A DNA stretch of 64,000 nucleotides from Changchengzhania lutea. Lineage in GTDB: Bacteria > Bacteroidota > Bacteroidia > Flavobacteriales > Flavobacteriaceae. Made by a program: the position numbers and the translations under genes. The notes under the pieces were generated by a model that ran no database searches, had not been told where the DNA came from, and worked only from the letters and a program-made list of their open reading frames with translations. Position 1 is the first letter of the stretch; each line of letters opens with the position of its first letter. The DNA lies in NCBI RefSeq assembly GCF_006974145.1, contig NZ_CP039456.1, forward strand, positions 3,906,499 through 3,970,498, read 5' to 3'. Shown here in pieces: positions 1 through 9,398 of this stretch.

Positions 1-163
1 ATTTGGCCTTTAATCCTAAACTATCAATTATTCTTTTTGATGATTCAGCAGATTGCTGTTGTATATTTAAAATAGTATGTGATATTCCAAAGGATTTATT
101 TAAACAAATAATGACACACAATAAAAAGAACCACACTTTATTATATGTTAATAAACTTCCCAT
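1..163 (-). CDS. N-terminal fragment of an exported protein, cut by the window edge
   Basis: An open frame starts at an ATG (complement of 161-163) and runs without a stop to the left edge, giving 54 residues. Residues 8-26 form a basic-then-hydrophobic stretch (KVWFFLLCVIICLNKSFG) that looks like a Sec signal peptide. After it comes a polar segment, ILNIQQQSAESSKRIIDSLG, that could be the beginning of a helical region. The rest lies outside the window, so no family can be named. It sits just beyond the left terminal repeat of the IS5-like element. Confidence 0.5.
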   Translation of the reverse strand, partial: MGSLLTYNKVWFFLLCVIICLNKSFGISHTILNIQQQSAESSKRIIDSLGLKAK

Positions 164-274
164 TTTCTAGATATCAAATTTATTTAAAGAATAACACAAA
201 TATAAATCAACCTTCAAGAATAAAAGGTAATTAACTTTCCCTATTGTTGAAGTCTTATATTTTTTACTATGAAG

Positions 275-1082
275 TCATCTTGACTTTTTAAGTTTATGAA
301 ATTTCTTTAACCCAATTACTATAAAAGCTAGGAAGTTAAATCCTTTCCAGTTTGTTATGGTTGTGTCAAACCTGTTTAGCAAAGACCTAAAGCTGTCCAT
401 CCAAGCATTGGTTCGTTCGATGCAGTAACGTTCTTCATATAGTTTTTATCAAAACAATGGTCATTTTCATCACTTGATCCGTTTCGTTTGTTTCGAGCTA
501 TATTGGCAATGATTCCTTTGCGCTCGCATTGATACCTCAATTCTTGAGAATCAAATCCAGCATCAGCATTCATGAATAGGCCATCTACTGAAATATCGGC
601 CCGTTCCAATGTAGCGGTAACTTCCTCAAAATGGACCTCGATTTCAAACAGGTCATTATGGTTACCAGAAACTGGTTCTGACATTGCCAGCGGTAAGCCT
701 TGCGGTCGGTTAGATATAACGAATTGGTCGTTCTGCGCTTCTTCCTTCCTTGATAGGCCACTTCTTCTCCGCCTTTTAAAGCCGTGGTATGACCGCCATC
801 TAAATCGCCGCTTGATAGATCCAGCACTGATTTGTTGTTTTTCAAAAGCTGTACCCAATAAGATTTCCATACATCCTCTTCACACCATTTGCGATAATGA
901 CCAAAAACGGTTTTGTAATGCAATACCACATCACTGAACAAACTTTCAACAGGCAAATATTCCCACTGGACTCCAGTTTTTAGCTTATACAATATGGCAT
1001 TAACAATCTCGTAAAGAGGTGCTTTGGGCTTAAAACCTCTTTTTGTCTCTGGTAAATATGGTACAATTTCCATTTCTATCAT
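275..1082 (-). pseudogene. IS5-family transposase, frameshifted twice
   Basis: The DDE transposase is readable only across three frames. Frame one runs from an ATG near 1082 (MIEMEIVPYLPETKRGF, then a DUF4096-like N-terminal region and the first catalytic Asp in SGDLDGGHTT). A one-base loss near 702 moves the rest (RQGLPLAMSEPVSGNH, then DAGFDSQELR with the second Asp) to another frame. A second shift near 438 moves the end (ERYCIERTNAWMDSFR, with the catalytic Glu) to a third. The stop (TGA, complement of 275-277) lies within the terminal repeat. Upstream in-frame codons read through the right repeat, so the real start must be inside. Two separate shifts argue for decay rather than programmed frameshifting. 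Confidence 0.82.
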
Positions 1083-1179
1083 ATCTTTGCTCAGTACTTG
1101 GTACACGGGGTTGTGGTTTTTATGTTTCGCAACACAAATTTCTGCAACCCTTTCTTTATTATAAAAAAAGTCAAGATGA
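275..1179 (-). mobile_element. Degenerate IS5-family insertion sequence with 15-bp terminal inverted repeats
   Basis: The element is bounded by a perfect 15-bp inverted repeat: TCATCTTGACTTTTT at 275-289 and its complement at 1165-1179. The single transposase gene inside reads on the minus strand and carries two frameshifts. No convincing target-site duplication is visible next to the repeats. The size, about 0.9 kb, fits the small IS5-family (IS427-like) elements common in Bacteroidota. Confidence 0.75.
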
Positions 1180-1261
1180 GTTCTAAGTATTAAAAATTCG
1201 TTTAAAAATATGATTCGCAAAATAAAGAGCATATCGCACTATGTTTAAGCTGATTAAAAAA

Positions 1262-1668
1262 TTAGGCACTTGATCCCTGATAACTTAATCGGACTGCTTC
1301 TAATTTGAATTCTGTACTGTAAACATAAGCTCCGAGTATTGTTATTTCAGTTTTAACATCTTCTCCTTTATACTTTCTGTAAACATCATCTACATCAAAG
1401 CTATCTAGTAAAACTTGAAGCATTAAAAAAGCCTCATTAATCTTTTGACTAATAAGGCTTAACTGTATGTTGATTAAATTGTTTTCTATATTCGGCGGTT
1501 TTGCTAATTGCAGTGTGTTATTCCAATGCTTTGGATTAATGAATAATCCTATTAAAATTCTTTCCTTTTTTTTAAATATGTTACCCTACATCTTATAGGA
1601 CACTTTCCTTGCTTATTCAATCTAACTTTCTGCAATAGAAACAAGATTGATACTTTATAGTTGTTCAT
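1262..1668 (-). pseudogene. Tyrosine recombinase N-terminus fused to an IS3 OrfA-like fragment
   Basis: Read on the minus strand from the ATG at 1666-1668, the sequence matches the arm-binding and SAM-like N-terminal region of Bacteroidota tyrosine integrases: a short start (MNNYKVSILFLLQK), then after a frameshift FINPKHWNNTLQLAKPPN and a helical SAM-like stretch ending in DDVYRKYKGEDVKTE at about 1346. There the integrase stops being recognisable and reads into YSTEFKLEAVRLSYQGSSA, which resembles the start of IS3-family OrfA proteins (helix-turn-helix). The catalytic domain is missing. The position, on the 3' side of tRNA-Arg, suits the remains of an integrative element. The match is from pattern recognition only. 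Confidence 0.6.
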
Positions 1669-1863
1669 ATTGTTTAGCTTTTTATGGTACACCTGAAGTA
1701 AAAACGGTACACCCAATAGCACACCTAAAAAGATGTGAATTGATTAAATATTATATTTTATAAAAACTCTATTTATAGTCTAATAAAAAATGAGAAGTAT
1801 AGTAAAATAAGAAGAAACCATTAAAAACAAGAAATCCCTTCCAACTAAATGAAAGGGATTCTG

Positions 1864-1937
1864 TGAGCCCTGAAGGATTCGAACCTTCGACCGCCTCCTT
1901 AGAAGGGAGGTGCTCTATCCAGCTGAGCTAAGAGCCC
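1864..1937 (-). tRNA. tRNA-Arg (anticodon TCT)
   Basis: A 74-nt cloverleaf is readable on the minus strand. The acceptor arm GGGCTCT pairs with AGGGCTC (two wobble pairs), the D-arm contains AGCTCAGCTGGATAGAGC, the anticodon stem CCTCC/GGAGG holds loop CTTCTAA with anticodon TCT, and the T arm is GAAGG TTCGAAT CCTTC. The discriminator base is A and CCA is not encoded. Its 3' end points at the integrase and IS remnants. Confidence 0.95.
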
Positions 1938-2120
1938 TCAATAAAGAAAAACAACTTGTTTTTTCTGGTCTGCAAATATAAATTGGTATTCATTATAAAC
2001 AAAATAAATTCACTTAAAATTTAATCGTTATTTTTTGGTATTGGTACGCTCTTGGAACAATAGAAGCTAACTCATGTCATATCAAATCAATGAAATACAA
2101 ATACTGTTCCTTGTATATAT

Positions 2121-2149
2121 AAAAAACACTCTTAAAGAGAGTGTTTTTT
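2121..2149 (-). terminator. Rho-independent-type terminator after the YtxH trio
   Basis: An inverted repeat AACACTCT-TAA-AGAGAGTGTT is flanked by A and T runs. It lies about 40 bp downstream of the last gene of the minus-strand trio and would also work for plus-strand transcription. Confidence 0.65.
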
Positions 2150-2186
2150 AATGATTTATTATAATTTCTAGTCGCTAACGCCTTTG

Positions 2187-2408
2187 CTATCTAATAAAAA
2201 GTTTTTTAAATAGAACCAGAAGTCCATATTTTCCAGCAAACTTAAGTGCAGACTGAACCCAACCAATAGGTTGTAAACTCTCCTTAAATTCGTTTTTAAC
2301 TCCTAGAAGTTCTTCATATGCAATTTGACGCTCCAATTTTTTAACATTGAGATCATATTCAATTTCCTCAAAGCTATTATAAATTTTATTATCTGTTCTA
2401 GTAGTCAT
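2187..2408 (-). CDS. Small conserved protein (DUF6327-like)
   Basis: This 73-residue protein is mostly charged helix at the N-terminus (YNSFEEIEYDLNVKKLERQI) and ends in a short hydrophobic/basic segment (YGLLVLFKKLFIR) that could touch the membrane. It is the last gene of a tight three-gene operon with the holin-like and YtxH proteins (6-bp gap to the gene upstream), an arrangement seen repeatedly in flavobacteria. Assignment to DUF6327 rests on the SFEEIEYDL start and this context. No biochemical role is known to me. Confidence 0.7.
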   Translation of the reverse strand: MTTRTDNKIYNSFEEIEYDLNVKKLERQIAYEELLGVKNEFKESLQPIGWVQSALKFAGKYGLLVLFKKLFIR

Positions 2409-2414
2409 AAATGC

Positions 2415-2762
2415 TTAATTGAAAAATTTCTTAGAGATTTCTTGAATGACACGCCTATCAATAAAATCCCTCTTATAATGAATAACGAACGCTATGATTA
2501 AAAACACAACCCCCACTATTACATAACCAAGAGGTAAATTATTTAGAGCGTTACCAATGGCAATAGCCGAAGCTATAGATAGAAACATTAAACCAATAAT
2601 AAAAAAGCCACCAATAACAAATACCTTAGTCATTAAACTAAGTGAAATTGTTAGTTGTTGGAAGATTTTTAACTTATAATATTGATGTGAAGTCTTAATA
2701 AATTTTTCACCAACATCTGAAGCTTTTGCTGTATTATCGTTTAGCGACTCTAATATGCTCAT
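2415..2762 (-). CDS. Holin-like / competence-type membrane protein
   Basis: This 115-residue protein has two hydrophobic segments, about residues 42-68 and 75-95, after an amphipathic N-terminus (ESLNDNTAKASDVGEKFIKTS), and it ends in a basic helix. The pattern fits the phage-holin-like PF07332 family, which in Bacteroidota is chromosomal and lies next to YtxH genes. It is not evidence for a prophage, because no lysin or phage structural gene is near. It probably acts in the inner membrane in envelope or osmotic stress, which is inferred from its partners. Confidence 0.75.
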   Translation of the reverse strand: MSILESLNDNTAKASDVGEKFIKTSHQYYKLKIFQQLTISLSLMTKVFVIGGFFIIGLMFLSIASAIAIGNALNNLPLGYVIVGVVFLIIAFVIHYKRDFIDRRVIQEISKKFFN

Positions 2763-2767
2763 ACTAA

Positions 2768-3121
2768 TTAGGCGATTGGTGCTGTTGGATTATTTTTTTG
2801 ATATCTTTTATTTTTGTCTTTTAATCCTTGTAATTTACTTTCTAAAGTTGTAATGACATCCTCAGCCTTATAACTAGCATTAGACATAATAGATTCAACC
2901 TGCTCATCTAAAGTTTCTTTTTTTGATGAGATTGTAGTTGCCGCTTTTTCCTTTAAGTCTAAAGCCGTTTCTGTTAATTTTTCCTTAGCTATTAATGCTT
3001 CGTCTGTTAAACGCTGTCTTGTCTTGCTTCCTTTGTCTGGTGCAAAAAGAATTCCTAGTGCAGCACCTATGGCACTACCTGCTATAATTCCTAAAAGTGT
3101 ATTTCCGCTATTGTTACTCAT
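2768..3121 (-). CDS. YtxH domain-containing protein
   Basis: This 117-residue protein begins with a Gly/Ala-rich hydrophobic segment (LLGIIAGSAIGAALGILFAP) followed by DKGSKTRQRL, the hallmark of YtxH proteins. The rest is a long charged helix with likely coiled-coil character. YtxH proteins are linked to general stress regulons. It is the first gene of the trio and lies 5 bp upstream of the holin-like gene. The upstream 3122-3298 stretch shows no further gene. Confidence 0.88.
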   Translation of the reverse strand: MSNNSGNTLLGIIAGSAIGAALGILFAPDKGSKTRQRLTDEALIAKEKLTETALDLKEKAATTISSKKETLDEQVESIMSNASYKAEDVITTLESKLQGLKDKNKRYQKNNPTAPIA

Positions 3122-3298
3122 GATTTTGTATTTTTTATTTATTAAACGATTTCTTATGCAAATATCGTTATAAATATCGATGTTTATTAACTGTAATCAT
3201 TTAATTATTGACTTGAAAAGAATACGTAACATTTATCCGAATGCCACACGCCTAAAAAGGAAATAAATTAAGAAAAATGTCGGGATAACAGGATTAAT

Positions 3299-3504
3299 TC
3301 AAAATATACAATCCATTAATGCAAAACATATTAAAATCAAGTCCGGGGGTAAATCAGTATCCTTAATGCCTAAATTCAAAACTTCCAAAGCTTGCTGACC
3401 GTCTTCAACTATCTGTATATCTTCTGTGCAGCCCACTTTTTTAATTATATACTTGTTGAGAGGGCATGAAGTGCCCGATTATCATCCACAATTAAAATTA
3501 TGTG
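3299..3504 (-). pseudogene. Broken response-regulator receiver gene
   Basis: Directly after the kinase stop codon at 3505-3507, the minus strand continues in the same frame with HIILIVDDNRALHALSTSI, a receiver-domain start with the acidic pocket VDD. It then meets a stop. After a one-position frame change it continues as KKVGCTEDIQIVEDGQQALE and ends in PPDLILICFALMD, where the phospho-acceptor segment (normally LILLDxxMP) has lost its Asp. The last third of the domain is gone. It was probably the output receiver of the kinase upstream. Confidence 0.7.
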
Positions 3505-5364
3505 TTAATTTGTTTTAATCGTGAAATAAAATACACTGCCCGTATTTGGATTGGGTTCCACCCAAATTTCCCCTTTGTGCAATTCGACAATTTTTTTGCA
3601 ATGCGCAAGGCCAATCCCATCACCCTCATAGTCTTCTTTATTATGCAAACGCTGGAAAATAATAAAAATCTCTTCCTTAAATTTTTCATCTATACCAATA
3701 CCGTTGTCCTTAAATTTGAATAACCAGCCATCATCTTGTTTTTTAGCTGAAATATGGATTATGGGGAACACATCTGGTTGGCTATATTTTAATGCGTTGC
3801 CAATGAGGTTTTGGAACAATTGTTTCATTTCAGTTGGATAAGCCTGTATTTCCGGTAGTCCTTCGCAAGTGACAACGGCTCCTTTTTCGTGAATAAGTAC
3901 TTGCAGATCGTCTTCTATAAGTGACAGTAGCTCATTACAATTCACCTTTTCCAATGTTCTTTTACTGCCTATTGTTGAATACTCAAGTAATCCTGTAATT
4001 AGACTTTTCATTCTTTTGGTAGATTGCCGAATAAAATTAAGATATATATCGGCATTGTCACCCAATTTATCTTTGCACTCTTCTTCAAGCAGGCCAACAA
4101 AACTACTAATAGTATTAAGGGGCGCTTGCAAGTCATGCGAAACGATATAGGCAAATTGCTCTAACTCCTTGTTCTTACTTTCCAATAATGTTATCGCTTT
4201 TTTTATTTCAATAGTTCCTTCAGCCTTCTTTTGCTTCGTAATATCCTGAACTGCCGACCAGATTAAGGCCTCACCATTTTTACCGTTTATTTTAACCCTA
4301 TTTAGTAATACGGGGTATCGATGTCCATTTTTATGGATATACTCTTTGTCATATGATCCAAAAGCATTGTTTTTTTCCAACGAATCGAACTGTATTTGTT
4401 CTTGAGCATGATATTCATCAGGAGTTAGATCCCAATAGGAAAGATTATTCAACTCATTGACAGAATATCCAGTAAACCTCGAAAACTCTCGATTTACTTC
4501 GATGAATTTCCCTTGCATATTATTTAAGGCTATCCCCACTGGGGCGTTATCCAAAAAACGCTTGAGTTTAAGCTCATGTTCTGCAAGTGTGTTTTGCTGT
4601 AATTTAAATGCTGTTACATCTCTTATAAGATATTCAATGCCAAGGAAAATACCATCTTCATCTCTTTGCATCCTGGAATTAATCAAAACATGTAATAGGC
4701 TGTTATCTTTGGTATAAAGATCTGTTTCAAAATTATTGCTAGACCCTGTTTCCTTTATTTGAAGCAATCCATTGTTTCTGTCTTTTTCATTCATAAACAC
4801 TTTCAGTCCTTTTCCTATGACTTCTTCTGGTTTGTAGCCAAAAAGTTCGTAAACGGAAGGTGAGATCATTTCAATGAAGCCATCATTATCCACTCGAATA
4901 AAAACATCATTTATGAATTTAAATATGTTATGAAATTTATTTGCTTTCTCTTTAAGCACGATTGAAGCTTTGTTTTTATCAATATCTAATTGATACAACT
5001 GAAGTGCCCCATCTATTGTTGATTTCATTTCCCTAAAATCGAAAGGTTTATTTATATAACGGAATATCCCTATGTCATTAATGGCCTCTTTTATTACCTC
5101 AATATCAGCATAGCCTGTTAATAAGATACTTTTTATATCTGGCCATTTTTGCTTTGCCTGTTTTAAGAATTCTATTCCCGACATATTTGGCATGCGCTGA
5201 TCGGTAATAATAAGTCTTATAGGATGTTGCTCTAGTATTTTAAGTCCTTTTGCCGCAGATTGTGCCGTGAGAATATGGTAATGACGATTAAAAACCGTTT
5301 TAAAAACACTGATGTTACTGGCTTCATCATCTACATAGAGTATTTTGAGTTTTTCTATTTTCAT
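3505..5364 (-). CDS. REC-PAS-PAS sensor histidine kinase
   Basis: This 619-residue protein, with no membrane segment, opens with a receiver domain (about 7-118, acceptor D55 in LIITDQRMPN, conserved Lys in INKPF). Two PAS/PAC units follow (about 145-255 and 270-385, the second ending AVQDITKQKKAE), then a HisKA helix with phospho-accepting H410 in VSHDLQAPLN, then a HATPase_c domain with DNGIGID and GDGIGLAHCKKIVE. A receiver in front of a kinase means another kinase can feed it. The large PAS kinase and single receiver just upstream in the same operon are the obvious candidates. The ligand for the PAS domains is unknown. Confidence 0.92.
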   Translation of the reverse strand: MKIEKLKILYVDDEASNISVFKTVFNRHYHILTAQSAAKGLKILEQHPIRLIITDQRMPNMSGIEFLKQAKQKWPDIKSILLTGYADIEVIKEAINDIGIFRYINKPFDFREMKSTIDGALQLYQLDIDKNKASIVLKEKANKFHNIFKFINDVFIRVDNDGFIEMISPSVYELFGYKPEEVIGKGLKVFMNEKDRNNGLLQIKETGSSNNFETDLYTKDNSLLHVLINSRMQRDEDGIFLGIEYLIRDVTAFKLQQNTLAEHELKLKRFLDNAPVGIALNNMQGKFIEVNREFSRFTGYSVNELNNLSYWDLTPDEYHAQEQIQFDSLEKNNAFGSYDKEYIHKNGHRYPVLLNRVKINGKNGEALIWSAVQDITKQKKAEGTIEIKKAITLLESKNKELEQFAYIVSHDLQAPLNTISSFVGLLEEECKDKLGDNADIYLNFIRQSTKRMKSLITGLLEYSTIGSKRTLEKVNCNELLSLIEDDLQVLIHEKGAVVTCEGLPEIQAYPTEMKQLFQNLIGNALKYSQPDVFPIIHISAKKQDDGWLFKFKDNGIGIDEKFKEEIFIIFQRLHNKEDYEGDGIGLAHCKKIVELHKGEIWVEPNPNTGSVFYFTIKTN

Positions 5365-5457
5365 AATTGTTTAGCTTTTTTAGGGCTATAAATTGTAAAT
5401 TCAGTCCCTTTCCCTAGGTACATTTAACAGTGGTTTTTGGTTTTTTAAAACTAAATA

Positions 5458-5835
5458 CTAAAGATTTTCCAACATGCTTAATACTAAAGGTTTGGTAAGG
5501 AATTTTTTTACAAAAGGATATTGAAATGAACGTTCAATATCTTTTGGGTCATTAGAGGATGAAAGCATGATTACCTTGCATTGGGTTCGAATGGCTTCCG
5601 GAAATTTTTTAAATGCTTCAAGAAACCCAAACCCATTCATTTTAGGCATCTGGATGTCAAGAAAAATAGTATCGGGAAATTCTTCAGGATTATTTTTTAG
5701 TGTATCTAAAAATTCTAAAGCATCTATACCAGAGCTCTGTACGTTTATTTTTTGTGCCATGTTACTTTTGGTAATGCTGTGTTTGGCAATGTAATTGTCA
5801 ATTTCATTATCGTCAATTAATAAGACATGTTTCAT
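5458..5835 (-). CDS. Single-domain response regulator (Rcp1-like receiver)
   Basis: This 125-residue protein is one receiver domain: acidic pair in LLIDDNEIDN, phospho-acceptor Asp in TIFLDIQMPKMNGF, and the conserved Lys in KKFLTKPL. It has no DNA-binding or enzymatic output domain. It starts 10 bp after the stop of the large PAS kinase and 93 bp before the REC-PAS-PAS kinase, so it probably shuttles phosphate between the two. It resembles the small regulators that accompany bacteriophytochrome-type kinases. Confidence 0.9.
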   Translation of the reverse strand: MKHVLLIDDNEIDNYIAKHSITKSNMAQKINVQSSGIDALEFLDTLKNNPEEFPDTIFLDIQMPKMNGFGFLEAFKKFPEAIRTQCKVIMLSSSNDPKDIERSFQYPFVKKFLTKPLVLSMLENL

Positions 5836-5845
5836 AAGTTGGATT

Positions 5846-8800
5846 TTAATTAAGTACTGTGAGTTGATTGGGAAGGGTTACAATAAATTTGGTCCCTTTG
5901 CCCAGTTCCGATTCAACGTTAATGGTACCGTTAAGCTTATCAAGGGCTTCTTTAACAATATACAAGCCAAGCCCAGACCCTTTGGAAGTCTTAGTGGCCC
6001 TGTAGAACATTTCAAATATTTTTTCCTTATCCATTGTGTCAATGCCAATACCGTTATCTTTAATATGTATCATGGCCTTGTCTCTACTACATTTGATAGC
6101 AACCCTTACAAAAGGCTTTTCTTTTGAGGGATCTTTATATTTTATGGCATTGGAAATAAGGTTGTTCAAAACCACGTTAACCCTTCTTTTATCCGAAACA
6201 AAATTCATGTCCTGCCGTATGTCTACTTTCAGTTTTATTCCCTTGGCTCCATCCATGTGTTTGTGCCCATTTTCAATGTCTTGAATGATCTCCTTAAAAT
6301 CGATGGCTTCTTGTGCTACCTCGGTACGCGCATTGCGCGAATACTGCAAGATGTCTTCAATAAAATCATCGAGTTTTATAATGCTTTTCTTCATCATGTA
6401 CATCTGTTCTAATTCAACAGTGTTTCCCATTTCTATGTCGTCTAAAATCAAATCTGACAGGCCTATCAATGATTTTAATGGGGATCGCAAATCGTGCGAG
6501 GCACTATATACAAAGCGGTCTAATTCGCTGTTTGTTTTTTTAAGCTGTTGGTTAGTAATATTCAACTCTTTTGACCGTTTTTCTATCTCTCTGTATTGTT
6601 CTTTGAGCTTTTCCCTTATTTCATTTCGTTCATGAATATCAACAATGCTAGCATAAATCTGTGGTCTTTCGTCCCCAGGTATTAAGGCAAGGTGCACTTC
6701 ACACAAAATATTTTTTTTGTTGGCATCACAATGCATCCATTCAAAACTCACTCTTTCGCCCTGCATTGCTTTTTCAATATACCTCATTGCTTTTTCTTCT
6801 GATAGACTGCCATCCAGTTGGAACTCCGGGCTAATATCTGCAGGTCCCTTTTCAATAAATTCTTCAATGGAATACTTGAACAATTTTACAGTGTTCTTAT
6901 TCGCTTTTGTAAATTTTAATGACATTAAATCAAGTACTAAAATACTTTCAGGTGCATTTTCAAAAAGATCGCGAAACCTGTGTTCACTTTTTTGTAGTCT
7001 AGCTTCTGCTTTTTTCAGTGCTGTAATATCTCTTATCAAGGACTGTGTCCCTTTAATGGTTCCATTTTCAATAACTTGAGCCACTCTCACTTCAACCCAT
7101 ATCCTTTTACCATCTTTCCTAATACCTTCGTATTCAAAAATATCTGGGACTTCTTCTCCTGCCACCCTAAGGGTGTGCCTGTCGAGAAGCATTTCGCAAT
7201 ATTCCGGCGCTACATAATTTTCCAATATAAGGTTATCGACATCGGCTTCTACCAGGCCAAATATTTTTAAAAATTTCTCGTTGGCAAATATCACTTTTCC
7301 CACCATATCGTCAACAATAAAACCATCACTCATTTTATCCAATAGGGTTTTATATAACTGCTTACTTTTTTCTGACTCTTCTTCTGCTTTTTTTCGTTCA
7401 GTAAGGTCGTGAACAGAACCAATAAGTTTGATACAGTTACCGGTTTCATCAAAAATGGGGGCAATACTTACTTCTCCAGTAAGCCGTCTTGGGTAATCGC
7501 TTACTTCTTCCCACCGTACTATTCTCTTTGTCCGGATGGCTTCCTTGCATTTCTCATCCACCAAACTTAACAATTTTTTTGGGATGACATGTGTGATTTT
7601 TTTTCCAACTACCATATCATAATCTAGCTGGGTTATTTTTAGAAATGCCGGGTTTACAGAATTAAACCGGTAGTGACCATCTTTCTCCACGTCCAAAGCA
7701 AAAATAACATCTGCTACCGTATTGAATATGGTAGTGAGTTGATTTTCCCTGGCAGTAAGTTCCTCGGTTCGCACCTTTACTTTTTGCTCTAATTCAATAT
7801 TAAATTGTTTAACTTCCGTTTCCAATAGTTTTTGCTCGGTAATATCATTTCTTATCACCATATATTGAAAGGGCTTCCCTTTTTCATTTAGAAAAGGTAT
7901 TATAGAAGAATCTACCCAATAGATGTCTCCGTCTTTAGTTCTGTTTTTCATTTCGCCCCGCCATGGCTTTCCATTGGCAATGGTGGTATTTAAATCCGTT
8001 AAAAGTTCCTGGGTGTTAAGGCCCGAACTTATTATTTTGGGATCCTGTCCAACTAATTCCTCGCGACTGTATTTTGAAATTTTGCAGAAGTTGTCGTTCA
8101 CAGATTTAATAATACCGTTTTGGTCTGTAATAGCCACTATGGAAGATTCGTCTAAAGCATATTTATAATCGGAGACTTCTTTTAAACTTAACCGAAGTCT
8201 GTGTTTTTTTTGTTTGCTTTCCGTAATATCCCAATTGGTACCAATCATTCGTAGCGGGTTGCCATCTGCATCAAATTCAACAATCGCTATCGCCCGTAAA
8301 TAATGAATAGATGAGTCGGGCCATATCACCCTGTATTCGGTGTTGAACTCCTTGTTACCTTGTATAGCCTCCTTAATTTCACGATTGCAACGCTCCCTAT
8401 CATCGGGGTGGAGTCCCTGTTGCCACGATTCGTAAACATTACCAAAGGTTTCGGGAGTACGACCATAAATGGTATACATTTGATTATCCCAAATAAGTTC
8501 ATTATTGACAATATCCCAGTCCCATATGCCTACCCCTCCAGTACGAACGGCAAGCGACAGTTTTCTGTTCGCTTCAAAAATCTTTTCTTCGGCTTCTTTT
8601 ATATGTGAAATATCGATCCAGTTACCTACTATTTCAATGGGTTTTTCCTGCGCATCATATATCAGTTTTAATGTATCGCTCATCCAGTGATAAGTGCCAT
8701 TTTTATACTTCCAACGGTAATTGTGCTTATGCGTTCCTTCTTCAAAAAGTGTGGTGAGTCCGTTAAAAACCTTTTCCTTATCGTCGGGATGAATGTTGCT

Positions 8801-9163
8801 TGCCCAAAAATTGGGATCACTAATATAATCTTGAGGCGTATAGCCTGTAAGTTCATTCACATTTTCACTTATAAAAGTGGCACCAAAAGGGGCTTTGGCC
8901 TCACAGGTATAGGTGATGGTAGTGGTAGATTTAAGTAAAAAATGCAAACGCTTTTCCGAATTAAACAACGTTTTTTTCGCCCGTTTTGTGGCTTTAAGTT
9001 TATCCGTGATCTTTTGGAGGGTTTCCAGCGCATTCTTATGCAGACCAGCGGCTTCATCCAATAGGTGACCCTGATGCTTCAATGCTTTATTCGCAGATAA
9101 CAGATGTGCTGTCAGTTCCTTGTTTTTTTTAACTAGGAGCTCATCATGTTTATTTTTTGCCAT
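5846..9163 (-). CDS. Large cytosolic multi-PAS histidine kinase
   Basis: This 1105-residue protein has no signal peptide or membrane segment. After an N-terminal coiled coil (residues 1-70) come six PAS/PAC units, recognisable by their terminal motifs: WIDISHIKEAEEK, NWDITESKQKK, RNDITEQKLLE, VHDLTERKKAE, IRDITALKKAE and VDIHERNEIRE. A linking coiled coil leads to HisKA (SASHDLRSPLKSLIGLSDLI) and HATPase_c (DNGIGIDTMDKEKIFEMF, GSGLGLYIVKEAL). It heads the minus-strand signalling operon. It probably senses redox, light or small ligands in the cytoplasm; no cofactor-binding residue can be assigned by eye. Confidence 0.93.
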   Translation of the reverse strand: MAKNKHDELLVKKNKELTAHLLSANKALKHQGHLLDEAAGLHKNALETLQKITDKLKATKRAKKTLFNSEKRLHFLLKSTTTITYTCEAKAPFGATFISENVNELTGYTPQDYISDPNFWASNIHPDDKEKVFNGLTTLFEEGTHKHNYRWKYKNGTYHWMSDTLKLIYDAQEKPIEIVGNWIDISHIKEAEEKIFEANRKLSLAVRTGGVGIWDWDIVNNELIWDNQMYTIYGRTPETFGNVYESWQQGLHPDDRERCNREIKEAIQGNKEFNTEYRVIWPDSSIHYLRAIAIVEFDADGNPLRMIGTNWDITESKQKKHRLRLSLKEVSDYKYALDESSIVAITDQNGIIKSVNDNFCKISKYSREELVGQDPKIISSGLNTQELLTDLNTTIANGKPWRGEMKNRTKDGDIYWVDSSIIPFLNEKGKPFQYMVIRNDITEQKLLETEVKQFNIELEQKVKVRTEELTARENQLTTIFNTVADVIFALDVEKDGHYRFNSVNPAFLKITQLDYDMVVGKKITHVIPKKLLSLVDEKCKEAIRTKRIVRWEEVSDYPRRLTGEVSIAPIFDETGNCIKLIGSVHDLTERKKAEEESEKSKQLYKTLLDKMSDGFIVDDMVGKVIFANEKFLKIFGLVEADVDNLILENYVAPEYCEMLLDRHTLRVAGEEVPDIFEYEGIRKDGKRIWVEVRVAQVIENGTIKGTQSLIRDITALKKAEARLQKSEHRFRDLFENAPESILVLDLMSLKFTKANKNTVKLFKYSIEEFIEKGPADISPEFQLDGSLSEEKAMRYIEKAMQGERVSFEWMHCDANKKNILCEVHLALIPGDERPQIYASIVDIHERNEIREKLKEQYREIEKRSKELNITNQQLKKTNSELDRFVYSASHDLRSPLKSLIGLSDLILDDIEMGNTVELEQMYMMKKSIIKLDDFIEDILQYSRNARTEVAQEAIDFKEIIQDIENGHKHMDGAKGIKLKVDIRQDMNFVSDKRRVNVVLNNLISNAIKYKDPSKEKPFVRVAIKCSRDKAMIHIKDNGIGIDTMDKEKIFEMFYRATKTSKGSGLGLYIVKEALDKLNGTINVESELGKGTKFIVTLPNQLTVLN

Positions 9164-9202
9164 ATGTTGCTACTTAAATGATTTTATGAAAACTTTTCAA
9201 AT

Positions 9203-9398
9203 CTTCATTACAATTTTTCAATTTGTGGTAAAATACTTTTATTTTTCGTCTCAAATGGTTTTTAATTTAACTCTAACACTATTTTTTTGTTTTTTTAAAC
9301 TCCGATCATCTCTGGAAACTCGGATTTATTAAAAAAAATCAGCTCCCAATGTCTTGCTCTTTTTCTTGAATATGGAAAATGTATAGTTAGTGACCATA
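9203..9398 (-). pseudogene. Decayed receiver-domain tail, repeat copy 1
   Basis: This stretch is a diverged direct copy of 9566-9758. On the minus strand it still reads TLGADFF, a stop, then NKSEFPEMIGV, which matches the C-terminal end of NarL-type receiver domains (ALGADYFFDKS...). No open gene remains. It lies between the start of the large PAS kinase and the second copy. Confidence 0.5.

Noticed and set aside
2415-2762. Prophage holin
   Set aside because: No lysin, capsid or tail genes are near; the gene belongs to the chromosomal YtxH trio of flavobacteria.
6036-8938. Open frames antisense to the large PAS kinase
   Set aside because: They have no family features or ribosome-binding context and lie opposite a clear coding frame.
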